Translations under genes and position numbers: made by a program | NCBI GenBank assembly: GCA_963556145.1 | Contig: OY744465.1 | Span: 5,084,001-5,148,000, forward strand | Direction of reading: 5' to 3' | Origin: Hygrocybe punicea | Lineage: Eukaryota; Basidiomycota; Agaricomycetes; Agaricales; Hygrophoraceae | DNA: 64,000 bases | The notes under the pieces: generated by a model | The model's database searches: none | What the model was told of the DNA's origin: nothing | What the model saw: the letters and a program-made list of their open reading frames with translations, nothing else | Part shown: in pieces, positions 32,536 to 42,990 of the stretch | Layout: every line of letters starts with the position of its first letter | Numbering within the stretch: the first letter of the stretch is position 1

Positions 32536-33114
32536 TGTGACGGCGAGTTCGGTTGTAGACCCGAATGGGAATCTACGAAAGTGGTGATCAGCTAAGAAGT
32601 GATCAGAGGAGTTTAGTCTTTCTATGGTGTCTAATCAATCCAACCCAAATCTGGGGTTCCAGATCAGAGGGGAAGTGAAGGGAGTGGAGTACGAAGACTA
32701 ATATGGAGACGATACGAAGCGAGGACTAAGAAATAGAACTGAAGGGGAGCGATAACCTGTATTTTCTATATGGTTGTAAGAGTACATCTTTTATACTACT
32801 GGGAGAGATCCTGTGCTGTAGTAACTATGTACTACAACCGAAGGCTGTAACTGATAGGAGAGGAGTGGAGTGGAGGAATGCTATGTACTAGGAGACGGGA
32901 AACGTAGATACATGATATATGACTATAAACGTACTGATTCCGGGTCGTTAGAGACATTGCAGTGCATGTAGGAATGAATCCGGAGGCAGAATCCGGAGCG
33001 GAAACGATGGAAACGACCGGAATCGGGTGGAATTGACGATACATGAATGGGAATGGATGGGGACAATGTGGGATATAAAGAGGATTCGGGTCCAGACGGC
33101 CCGGAGCCTCTACA
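32536..33114 (-). repeat. 5' LTR of the 4.9-kb retrotransposon
   Basis: 579 bp, same length as the 3' LTR, with seven single-base differences (all C/T). TATAAAAG lies at 32788-32795 (complement) and is the presumed promoter for gag. Confidence 0.92.
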
Positions 33115-33960
33115 GCGTTGATGTGTGCGTGGACACGTTTTTCCGGCGATAGTGCATGTTCAGACAACGGGTAGACTGGGCTTGCCTCTGGGGATGATGG
33201 CAAGTGCATATGTGAAGATGGGAGCTGAAACAGGCGTGAAACGAGGGGGGGACGCGTCAGAATGCGATGAAGGTGACGGTTGGCGGTCATGGACACATTT
33301 TCCTGGGGATGGTGCAGGTTCAGACACTGGAGATGGGTCAGGGCTTGTATCTGGGGATGACCGCAAGTACATAGCTGTGAACGGCTGGCAAAATGGGGGC
33401 AAAATGGGGGTGGACGTGCTGGGACTGGTCGAGAACAAGGTTTGCTGTGCATTGGCATGGCTTTCCAGTGATGGTATGGGTGTAGATGGTGGGGCTGTGT
33501 CACAGATCACTTCTGGGAACGATGTCAAGGGCGTAGACATGAAATGGGGGTCATTCCAGTGGGAAACAGGGCAGGTGGATCACTTTGTGCATGGACGCAT
33601 TGTTCTTGGGATGGTGCGCATTCAGACAGTGGGACCACGTCATGGTTTGCTTTCGGGGACAACAGCAAGGCCATAGAAGTGGACTGCAGACAAAATGGGG
33701 GCGAAATGGTGGGAAGCTTTGAAAACGAGGTTGGGCGTGCATGAACACATTTTTCTGTGGACAGCTTCAGTTCAAAGGTTGGGGATGGGACTGGGCTTGC
33801 CTCTGGAGATGACAATAAGGCCGTAGACGAGAATGGTGGGCTAAATGGGGGCCAAATGGGGGCAGAAACGGTTGGACACGTCAAAAATCAAGTTTGAATG
33901 CATTTTTCTGCACGGAAAGGTGAGGATGGGCATACCCAGGGGTGCACAGGCTAAACCCGT
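33115..33960. repeat. Degenerate ~155-bp tandem repeat array
   Basis: Repeated modules such as GGACACATTTTCCTGGGGATGG, TCTGGGGATGACCGCAAG and CAAAATGGGGGC recur about every 150-160 bp, with strong divergence. On the minus strand two frames (33160-33540, 33525-33884) stay open and encode repeating SPEASPVPSP and EKCVHAR-like blocks. A functional protein is not supported. The LTR retrotransposon is inserted in this array. Confidence 0.7.
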
Positions 33961-34520
33961 AGCACAGTGGGCATTTTCCTTCTGCTTTGTAGCTCTGTTT
34001 GTCTCTGTTTCATGAGTGACACGCGAGTGGCGTTGTTTGTTGGTCATGGTTGTTGGGGCTGTTTTGGGGTTTTCCGGGCACGGTTTTTCGACGGGTATCG
34101 GTGGGGAGTGGGATTCCAAGCATGTTGGGGGTCTATAAGCGAGTGTGGATGGTGGATGTGATGGGGTTTGAGACGTCAAGTTGACAAACGAGGGTGTTGG
34201 ATCATGGCTGTGCAAATTTCCCCAAGCAGTAAGTGGCCATTGGGGTCAGCCACACAAGAGCGGATTCGAAGTTGTACGTGGAACTAGACAGTTGCAGTTG
34301 TAAAAGAAGAGAAGATAGTAAACCCTAATGATGGTGCAATAGTTGGAGATCAGATTGTCGAGGCATCAGATGTCGGATGTAAAGAGGTCAGGTAATGGCA
34401 CTAACAGGTGTCGGATGTGTAGAGTGCGGCAGCAGGACTTATTTCGATATGACAAAAGGAATGCAGGGCTGTGGAATGAATGTGTCTTGACACTGAATTA
34501 TCCTCACGGTGGGCTCCAGA
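33961..34520. other. Intergenic and internal remnant next to the second LTR
   Basis: No gene supported. The last 20 bases (34501-34520) are the primer-binding site and spacer of the LTR at 34521-35372, so about 34270-34500 is probably a remnant of that element's interior. Confidence 0.45.
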
Positions 34521-35372
34521 TGTAGATGTGGCTTCGGGGTGGCTTCGGAACATATGATCCTAACCAAGGGTGTCAGCATAGAAGTGACTGTGGATAATCA
34601 GTGTCAGGAATAGTAGTAAAAGTGGAAATGAAAGTAAAATGTAAGCCGCCATGTAGAACTAGACAATTAATGAAGAATCCAGCGATAAATGGAGTGAAAG
34701 CAGATAAATAACGATGAACCCAATGATGCCAACGATGTCGGGTATGGCGGGTCAGGTCAGGTTGGGTCAGGTCGGAAATGATGAACAAGTAATGGACAAT
34801 GATCAAGACGATGAAGTGAACTATAAAAATCTAAGGGTCTACAAGGATGAGCAATTGAAGGGATTAAAATATGATTCTGACTATGAGGAAACGGGGACTA
34901 AGGGTATCTCTTTTTCTATGGTTGTCGGGGACTGTTTTTATAGTACATGAGTGAGTAGTCTACTTTCGGACATGTCTATTTCGGCAAATGGTAAACTACA
35001 AAGAAAGGTTGGAATGGAGATGAGAAGAGGGGAGTTGTGATGCGACGAAGACAGGAAAATGGAGGGGAAAATGAATGTCCAAGAAAAAGATCTAAAATCT
35101 CATACATATCTCCAAAAGGACGAGGGGATGTGTATATAAGGCAAGTCCGAAGTCGGGGATCAAGTCCAGTGAGATCCCTCTCCTATAATTGGAACTCTGG
35201 GGCTTCTGAGGCTGCCAGATTTGGTCCGAAAGCGGCTGTGACAAAGCGGCATACGTCGGGTCACATTGGTCACATTGGGTCACATCACGTCGGAGTCGTT
35301 TGGAGGTGTCGGGTTTGTCCGGATTCATGAGATATTGACGATATGGACTCAGGGAGACATCAGGTCTCTACA
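34521..35372 (-). mobile_element. LTR of a second gypsy-type family, with primer-binding site
   Basis: 852 bp with ends TGTAGA...TCTACA. On the minus strand it starts TGTAGAGACCTGATG and is followed, at 34518 downward, by TGGAGCCCACCGTGAGGA. No second LTR is in the window, so this is a truncated element. A region near its promoter end (35240-35370, GTCGGGTCACATTGG and related) recurs inverted and diverged at 37393-37590. Confidence 0.75.
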
Positions 35373-35390
35373 GCACAGGTTTGAAGACCC

Positions 35391-36186
35391 GTGCATATGC
35401 CTATACATCAGAGAGTTTTAGACACCTTGTTTGTAAAGCTTATCAATCTTCTACAAACAGTTCAATTTGATGGGCTTCCAGAGAATGTTGTTCCCATAAC
35501 AAAAACCACCAATACTGTAGATTGTGCACTACCAGATGATTCTTCAATCACTATTTCTTGTAGTCAAGTGGAGGTTCTTCCCAACCTTTCAATGACAGAT
35601 TACTCTTCTCAAGGTAAGACAAGACCATATAATGTAGTGAACCTTAACAACAGCCAGTCTCATCATTCATATTATACTGCTTTGTCACGGAGTTCTTCTG
35701 CATCTGGGACTATTATTCTTCAGGGTTTTGATGCAAGAAAGATCACTGGAGGTGCTTCTGGTGCATTATGTCAAGAATTTCATGAACTAGAGCTTTTGGA
35801 TGACATAGTTCATTTAAGATACAATAGCAAGTTATCAATGTCAGTCACAGGTGATCGCAGGAATACACTAATCAAATCTTTTATAGAATGGAAAGGTGAA
35901 CACTATGTACCTGAAAAGGTCCATAAAGCCATCCGTTGGAATAAGTCTGATAAGTTTAATGTGGATTCAGATGAGAATGATAATCATTGGAAAATATTAG
36001 ACAATGTGAAGAAATTTTCAGCAGAAGGAACTTCTCTAACTCAGAATTTTCAACCAACCATTACTAAAAAAAAATTTAGTGGGTCTTGTGTTGCACCACA
36101 GAAAAAGAGGTCAAAGACATGTAGCAATATTTTGGATTCTCAAGTAGCATCTATACATATTCCTGATAGTATATGTTGGAGCTAGG
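35391..36186 (+). pseudogene. C-terminal part of a PIF1/Helitron-like helicase
   Basis: A 264-codon frame lacking the N-terminal ATPase motifs. Visible: CSQVEVLPNLSMTDYSSQGK with TRPYNVVNLNN (helicase motif V region), YYTALSRSSSASGTIILQGF (motif VI), ITGGASGALCQEFHELELLD, SVTGDRRNTLIKSF and EWKGEHYVP. This is the conserved tail of PIF1-type helicases found in agaricomycete Helitron-like elements. It is clearly more AT-rich than the neighbouring genes. The stop codon TAG is supplied by the first bases of the adjoining hAT element. Confidence 0.8.
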
Positions 36187-36392
36187 GTTTAACATGGGTA
36201 ACCTGTGGGTGTTTTTTTAAGACACCGTACCCGGACCCATTGAATACCATACCCGAAATGAGTTCTTACCTGAACCGTACCCTTCATTTGCGGTTGCCTG
36301 CGGTAACCGCCACTAATGGTGGTAACCGTGGGTGGTCAACCACCTGCAGGTTTATTGCAAGGGGGAGGGGGTCACACAGCTATCTATTAATA

Positions 36393-37392
36393 CTAGACAC
36401 CAACATTTTCCAGTGTGGGCATATCCTCCTCAACATCAACAACCTCAGAAGCAGCGCGTTTCCTCTTCTTATCATTCACAGCAGCAACCAACTCATCAAT
36501 AGAGATCAACCCATTGCGGCACCAGTCACCGAGGCAAAGGTAAGCATGAATTGAGGCTGGCAAGAGGTGCTTCCTTGTGTACTGAAGGAGTCTGCAGCCT
36601 TGGGAGAAAACACGCTTGATGGCGGTGGATGTAGGAGGGATGCTAAGATAATCAAGGGCCATGCGGGATAAATTAGGATAGATGAATTGGTTGTTATACC
36701 ACCAAGCTAGCAGATCTTGACAGACTTGACTGGATGATGCAGATACTCATCGAGTTCACTCATATGCACAGCCTTTGTCTTGACAGAGAAGTCACCAAAG
36801 TCATTGCCACCTGATTCATCCTAGAAGTCATGGTACACAGCATGACAACGGCACATGGATTGAGAAACTAACCTGTTCCATGGAAGCAGTGGATACTCTT
36901 CCCCCCGGCTTCTCATATTTATCTAAATACTGCTTCTCAACAAGAGCCTTAGCAGCCTCAATCCATTCTTCTTCCCATTCTTGTTGTCAGAAGTATTTGA
37001 GTTTAAGTCCGGGGTGGAGTACTTTTACAATTGTCAGTGAATGTCATTAACAGTGTGGCATTAAACTCACTCATCACAGTCTGGTAGATCTCTGAGAGAT
37101 CAGTGAGCGAGTAGTAGCGGTTGAGTTTCTTGCATGCCAACTTCATGGCAATGAAGATCGACAGGTGAAGGGCTTCTTTCATATGTGGATTGAGATGATT
37201 GTCTAGTCGATCCATTGCAGGTATGACTGCAGCAACTGTTGCCATATTACTTCAGAAAAAAAGTGTCACCTTTTTATATTGCTGAGATATGTTAGTATCA
37301 TACAGACAGAAGGACCTTGGAAACACACCTCCAAAATGGCAACTAGGTTGCCAACAATCTTCCAGTCCTCATTGTAAAGTTCATGCTTGCGC
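36393..37392 (-). pseudogene. hAT transposase relic
   Basis: Pieces on the minus strand, from higher to lower coordinates: HELYNEDWKIVGNLVAILE (about 37385-37330), MATVAAVIPAMDRLDNHL (37245), MKLACKKLNRYYSLTDLSEI, and finally the dimerisation domain ALDYLSIPPTSTAIKRVFSQ with GCRLLQYTRKHLLP (36660-36550). The last block is the hAT C-terminal dimerisation motif. Gaps between pieces need introns or indels. The N-terminal BED finger is missing: the protein is cut where the LTR fragment begins at 37393. Confidence 0.7.
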
Positions 37393-37590
37393 TGTAGAGA
37401 CTTGACGTCCCTCTGAGTCCGTATCCTTGATATATCACAAATCCAGACGAACCCGCTGCCTCCATTCAACTCGCATTTGAACCCGACGTAACCCGACATG
37501 ATGTGACCCGACGTGACCGACATGACCTGACGTATGCCGCTTTGTGACAGCCGCTTTTGGACCAAATCTGGCAGCATCAGAAGCCAACAT
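37393..37590 (+). mobile_element. LTR fragment nested in the hAT transposase
   Basis: Starts TGTAGAGACTTGACG and contains GACCCGACGTGACCG, CGTATGCCGCTTTGTGACAG and GGACCAAATCTGGCAGC, matching in reverse orientation the promoter end of the LTR at 34521-35372. The right border is unclear. It interrupts the transposase frame. Confidence 0.6.
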
Positions 37591-38155
37591 AAACACCACA
37601 CCCGATTAGGATGACAGGCAGTGAGGACAACAAATGAGAATGGTAGCAGGGAAGTGGCCAGGTGAGTGGCCACCCTTTCCTGCACCCACACCCACACCCA
37701 TGGTGCCCATGCCCACACCCATGCCCACACTCACAGCACCAACAACACCAATGCACTCCCACACACCTCACCAATGCTCACTGCCATGTCAATCAATGTG
37801 GGCACCGCAACAATGAGGTAACTGGGAGGATGGTGGTGTGTGATGACCACACACACCAAATGATGTGAACAGACAGGCAGCAGTGATGGCAGGTGGATAA
37901 TGGCAATGGCAGATATGTGGCTGAGGGCCCAGGGGTTGGGAAGGCAGCAAAATTAGGCAAGCAGGTGCTCGTGTGACCTGCTCACCTCACAGAACATTTA
38001 TTTTAATAGTATTGACTATATGCTACATGATAGGTGGGACCCATGGGTTACCCACTGCAAACCCATACCCATGGCAATGGGTATGGATATTTATGGGTAC
38101 AGGTATGGGTATGGGTTGCTGAAAAGAACCCACAGTAGACCCATGCTATTCACTA

Positions 38156-38569
38156 GGCCTGGATACATCAATATATGATCTCATTGTCTTTGAATCTGAG
38201 GGGACAGGTGAAACTTCATTTCCAGAACTTGACAGGGAGGTTGATTTTGAGGTTGTGGTGGGGAAAGAATTGGTCAAGGAGAGCAGGCAAGAGATGGCAA
38301 TGTAAACAACTTGGCAATAGCTCCAAGGAAGGTGAAAGGATTGGTGGAGCAGATATCAGACATATTTGAGATGTGCAGCATTGGGAGCTCCTGAAGTGAT
38401 GAGAGGAATTAGGATGGGGATGGGGCAGTTCCACTGGATGCACTGAAACCAGAAAGGGGGACAAGTCAGCCAAGTGGTAGGATCCTGCCAAAGGTCTTGG
38501 TGCAGCCAGTCATGATCAAGGTGAGTATGATGGTACATAAACCATGGCTTCTCTCCTTTCTATTTAGAA
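38156..38569. other. Spacer between hAT element and integrase fossil
   Basis: No gene supported; probably further decayed retroelement sequence. Confidence 0.35.
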
Positions 38570-39180
38570 TATGGCCACCATCCTCAAACTCCCCTTTCTA
38601 TCAACAATCCTGAATCCAATAATCCCTCTGCTAATGATTATCTCATGACCCTTCACAATGCACAATACACTGCAAGTCACTCCTTACAATGAACCACTGA
38701 CAACATGAAGCACTTCATCAATAGAAAAGGTAAACACATTACCTTCAACATTGGAAAACTTGTCTGGTTGGACATATGAAACCTTAATACAGGCCAACTG
38801 ACAAAAAAGCTAGATGTTTGATGCACTGGACCTTGTCTATTATTGATCACATTTCCCCTGTGGCCGATAAACTCCAACTTCCACATTCCTGGAAGATTAA
38901 CCCATATTTCATGTTTCTTTACTGCAACCAGCTATTGTTGACAAACAGTTACACCCTTCTGTCACTGATGACAAACTGACATCCTCCTCCTGATATAAGT
39001 GATGAACATGAGGAGTATGAAGTCAAAACCATCATTGATCACCATTATTGGCATTGTCAAAAGAAATATGTGGTGAAACGGAAAGGCTATTCTGCTAATG
39101 AAAATACTTTGGGACCTCTTTCCAATGTGCACCATGCATATGATGTGATTCTAGAATATGAAGACCAAAGGAACACCATG
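38570..39180 (+). pseudogene. Gypsy integrase C-terminus with chromodomain, fossil
   Basis: Plus-strand pieces in shifting frames with several stops. GKLVWLD and TKKLD correspond to the integrase C-terminal GDKVWLD...KKLD region. Further on, EEYEVKTIIDHHYWHCQKKY is followed by VVKRKGY, ENTLGPLSNV and LEYEDQ, a chromodomain in which the usual WKGY has become RKGY. These are the 3' end of a chromovirus-type pol gene. AT-rich and non-functional. Confidence 0.75.
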
Positions 39181-39535
39181 TGATGTCATTACAAAATTCC
39201 TATATAAACCTTGACATCTTTTCCTGCCTTCTTCACTTCTGCCCTCTACCCATCATAGCATTGATACTCTATAATATCATTCTCCACTTTTGTTGCCTTA
39301 ACCTTACACTTATCTCTTTGTCATTCTAAACAAATCCTCTCCAAGTATCATTGCTTCAATGTCTCTATCTACCTCAATTGTTATGACAATGATCCTTGCC
39401 CTTCTCCCTCTCATCTAGTCATACTCCCCCACACTGTCTCTGGCCTATTCTCGACTCACTGTTTCAAAAAAGTCTTGTCTCATGTCCATGTATTTTTTTA
39501 TCTTCTACTTTTCCTGTTTGTACCCATGGTTCTTG
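39181..39535. other. Intergenic, pyrimidine-rich
   Basis: No gene supported. Possibly the LTR side of the integrase fossil, but no LTR end was found. Confidence 0.3.
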
Positions 39536-40722
39536 TAGTGTTGCCATAGTCCAGTTCGGAACTGATCCAAACCCGGTTCAAACCCCGAACTGAACCCTAA
39601 GTTCAGTCTAAAGTTCAGCCAAGTGCTGAACTGGACTGCAGGTTCAGTTTGCAGTTCCGGTGAGGCACAGACTTTCAAACTGGATTCAAACATGGTTCAA
39701 ACCGTGAACCATAATGTCTATATACCTACATAGATACTCATTTACACACTGATTTTTTGTATGAAGCCACATGAACTTGGGTCATGTGACCTTACAATTC
39801 AGGCAAAATCGACTCAACAACAACAGCAACAAACAACAACAGCAACCAGGTAAGTAATTAGTTTATTTCTTACTTTACTGACATTTTCTTACACAAAGAA
39901 GCCCCTCACAGCCCATGCCCACGCCCATGCCTGCCTGCGCCCATGCCAAAACCATGCCAATGCCCACGATGGGAACCATGGGTGGTAGCGACAAAAGGAT
40001 GCAGCGGGGAGTGGTGCGGCCACCCCCACTGCTAAGGTACGTCATCTTCATTATATTTCATTGTTTATCTATACTTACCCCCCACAGCTCTATGATGCCC
40101 ATGAGTGTGGACGTGGCAGCAGCCCCATGGCAACCCCAGCAACAGTGGCAGCAGCCACGGCTGCAATGAAAATGGCGGCACCAACAACGGCAGCACCAAC
40201 GGCAGCAGCAGCAGCATTGACAGCAGCAGCAGCAGCAGCGTCGACAGCGGCAGCAGCAGCAGCAGCAACGGCGACAGCAGCAGCAGCAGCAACGGCGACA
40301 GCAGCAGCAGCAGCAGCAACAGCAACAGCAGCAGCAGCAGCAGCAACAGCAACAGCAGCAGCAGCAGCGACAGCGGCAATGGCAGCAGTCGCAACAACAG
40401 TGCTGGCAGCGACGCAGCACCAACGCAGCAACAGCGGTGACACAGCAAAATGAAGGTACCCCCTTCCTCCCCACCCCTCCCAACTCCTCGCAACCCCAGG
40501 CCCACGTCAATTGACGTGGCACTGTGGCTTGCGAGGAAATTTGAGGGTGGAGGAGGATGGTTCGTGGTCCAAACCGCGTCTGGACACAGACCGAACCACA
40601 CAGAACGGTTCCATGCAGTTCCGGTTCAGGTTCACTGGAAAGGCTGAACTGGACCGGAGGTCCAGTTTCTGGTTCAGCCAAAAAGGCCGAAAACCGGACC
40701 AAACCAGACTTCGGCAACACTA
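39536..40722. mobile_element. Non-autonomous TAGTG...CACTA element (hAT-like)
   Basis: Left end TAGTGTTGCCATAGTCCAG; right end, inverted, TAGTGTTGCCGAAGTCTGG. Long subterminal regions rich in GGTTCA/TGAACC motifs (39550-39710 and 40600-40690) are inverted relative to each other. No transposase. A further copy of the right end (GGCAACACTA) lies at 41147-41156. No flanking duplication recognised. The interior holds CCCATGCCCACG repeats and the GCA array. Confidence 0.6.
40140..40440. repeat. GCA/CAG trinucleotide repeat, interrupted
   Basis: About 300 bp of (GCA)n with GCAACGGCG-type interruptions. All frames are open, coding for poly-Ala, poly-Ser/Asn, poly-Leu or poly-Cys depending on frame, so none is evidence for a protein. 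Unusually long CAG tract for a fungal genome. Confidence 0.9.
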
Positions 40723-41389
40723 AGTAAGTTTCTTTCTTTTTTATCGTACACAAATGCTTGTGTCACCTCATCTTTTTTGTGTCAGACTTCAGTTGTCTTC
40801 TTTGTTCACCCTTCCCACCACCTCCTTTTCTGAACTTTTGTTTTCTTTAACCTTTTCTTGGTGCTTTGTCACAGACTCTTACATACAATCTGGACAACTT
40901 TTAACTACAGTTCCACCCCATTCTTGCAGTCTGTATCTTTCAACAAAATACCTTTTGTTTGGGGACCTCATCACTATTTCAGGACAACTTAACTTAGGCC
41001 CTGTTTGGCTATTCATCTCACCCTTCATCTCAACACATCAGACAACTGAAGATAATTGATTAGCCATGGCCATCATGGTCCAGTCCAGTTAAATGCCCAT
41101 ACAGTATATGGGTTAACCATTGTTAATTAAGACCAGACCAGACTGTGGCAACACTAGTCAGCTCCTCCAAGGATAGTTTGGGGCTGATCTGACATCCTCA
41201 AGCCAGGTTTTACAGTAGAGGGAGAGGGAGCACATGGTCTAAACATGGTCGCCATAATAATCTGATGGATGCCTAGCTGCAACAAGTCATGAAGGGTCCT
41301 CCAGCGAACCTTCTAAACATTGTGTGGTTCACTTCTCACCAACTCCAGATTCTCCGTAATATAGCCATTCCTCACCAATCCCTCTAACC
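40723..41389. other. Intergenic, no gene supported
   Basis: Contains the isolated TAGTG-family terminus at 41125-41156 and no recognisable gene. Confidence 0.4.
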
Positions 41390-42990
41390 TAAATGTTTTC
41401 AAAGCTGTATCAACAGTTTCCTGCGCCATCACCCTATACGTCGTCCAGTTCCTCCTATAATGGTGAGAGGCTACGCCCGGATTCCACACAAGTAGCCGCA
41501 GGCCACGTGCTCAGTACGTCCGCGCACTCCTTCAGGACCCAAAGGATGTCTTCTTCGCGAGCACGTGGCTCGCGTTCTACCTCAGCTGGAGAGTCGGTGG
41601 TGCCTGCCAGAGTGTTACCTTGCCAAGGGAGGAAGAATATAACGCGGCCATCAGAGGTGGCCGGATCCAGACCCATGTTCCGCAAGGAATAATAGTCTGG
41701 AAGTACAACGTGGATGCTAGACGATGGTCGGACGATGGGTTTGTGAGAGGGATTGTCGAGTGTGAGGAGGGTGTCTGTGAATGGTCCAGTCGCATTTATG
41801 ATGTCCTAATAAACAGAGCAAGGTGTTTGATTATGACACGCTCACTTCGGGATGTGATTTGCCTCGACACAAATGTCCCACTCTTCACCAGTCAGGTGGT
41901 GCTTGACGCGTACTCCATTGAGATTTCCTCTAGGATTCTTATGAAGCGCTGTGACCTCGCAATGGTTAGCAACGACTGCCTCGTTTGACCACAGTCATTA
42001 CGAGCGCTATATTCATGCGGGAGTCGTTGTACAGCCCTACAGATGCATTGATACATCATTGGTTCAACACAGAATGCCAGCTGTGAATCGTTATATGCGC
42101 ACCGTCATGACAGACCACGGCACCAACCAGTCCGTCGCGTTTCAACATCAGGAAGGTCTCTAATGCCTTTTTTGCTTGTCAGGTAAGAACTTTCCTTGTT
42201 CTACTTACCAGCCAAAACATCATACATATTACACCCGGACCAATAGTACGGTATCTGCCAATATCTCGCACCGTAAGCTAGAAAATGTTTGTAACGGAGA
42301 CAGGGGCTAGTGAATACGTACTTGTAGATGGGTAGCATGATAGGCAACATCGTAGACAGGTAAGGCCCCAGAAGCAAAAAGATACGTCGCTCATGGAGGG
42401 CTTCGCGAACCAGTTTGTATTGCTCGTAATCGAGCTGGCAGACAGCTTTTTGGAGATAGCAGACACCTCCATGTACCAGTTGGGTAGAAGTTCCTACAAA
42501 TAAATATGAGGACGTTCTGTGACGCGTATTATTTCAAGTAAATCAAATCCAAATTCCCAACGGTCATGTAATAAAGAGCTTGGGCGACCAGATTCATAAA
42601 ATAAAATCACTGGTACCTGCACTGAAACCACCCCTCTCAACAAACTCTTAGCCACCTCGACTGGCAGCATCAACGGTAACACCAGCGCCAGTAGCTCCGC
42701 CTCCAACGAGAAACAAGTCAAATTCGCTACATTGGGACCCTTGAGTCTCTACAGGTTCAGTTGCCTTCAGCGGATCTAACATTTGTTCTCCAGAGGAGGA
42801 GCCCATTGCGGCGGGGGTCGGCAAGTATTCGTTGTTGACACACGAGAGGCGGGTTCAGATACCAATAACCACCACCGGCAGCCAGCGCGGTTCCTCCCAA
42901 GCGACCGCCCTATGGGAAAAGACTTTGCCGCGGCGGAAGATGTTCATATGGCGGTCAGCTCTTACCCGCTACCGCTGCAGAGAATTCAAT
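41390..42990 (-). pseudogene. FAD-dependent glycerol-3-phosphate dehydrogenase, decayed
   Basis: Relic of the mitochondrial enzyme (GUT2/GlpD family) that oxidises glycerol 3-phosphate to dihydroxyacetone phosphate. From 5' to 3': an Ala/Gly-rich N-terminal stretch near 42890; the FAD-binding DLFLVGGGATGAGVTVDAAS (about 42715-42665) followed at once by TAA; VCQLDYEQYKLVREALHERR and LLGPYLSTMLPIMLPIYKY (42440-42310); LVGAVV and NDSRMN pieces; then DPATSDGRVIFFLPWQGNTL, AGTTDSPAEVEREPRAREED (41670-41560); last WTTYRVMAQETVDTA near 41420. Every family block is present, but stops and frame changes separate them. A working copy is expected elsewhere in the genome because the glycerol-3-phosphate shuttle is basal metabolism. 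Confidence 0.85.

Larger units (their letters stand above)
28224..33114 (-). mobile_element. Complete non-autonomous LTR retrotransposon with an antisense gene
   Basis: 4,891 bp bounded by two 579-bp LTRs (28224-28802 and 32536-33114) and by the 4-bp direct repeat GCGT (28220-28223, 33115-33118). Orientation is minus: in that direction the LTR reads TGTAGAGG...GTCACA with a TATAAAAG box, and is followed after 2 nt by a primer-binding site beginning TGGAGCCCACCG, then gag. The interior (3.7 kb) contains only gag (30667-32352, minus) and a spliced plus-strand gene (29129-30594). I find no protease, reverse transcriptase, RNase H or integrase. Movement would therefore need enzymes from a related autonomous element. 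The gag type is Ty3/gypsy-like. The LTRs differ at seven sites, so insertion is fairly recent. Confidence 0.9.
36184..38155. mobile_element. hAT DNA transposon, decayed
   Basis: Imperfect terminal inverted repeats TAGGGTTTAACATGGGT (left) and, inverted, TAGTGAATAGCATGGGT (right), inside arrays of ACCCAT/ATGGGT-type subterminal motifs (36195-36340 and 38035-38135), as in mushroom hAT elements. A transposase relic lies inside on the minus strand. No 8-bp target duplication is visible, so the ends carry some uncertainty. An LTR piece and a CCCACACCCATG-rich stretch (37670-37750) lie within. Confidence 0.65.

Noticed and set aside
32832..33503. 223-codon minus frame
   Set aside because: It crosses the boundary between the tandem repeat and the LTR, so it is a chance fusion.
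40058..40753. Open frames coding for poly-Cys, poly-Leu, poly-Ala and poly-Ser/Asn
   Set aside because: All arise from the GCA repeat in different frames; no gene context.
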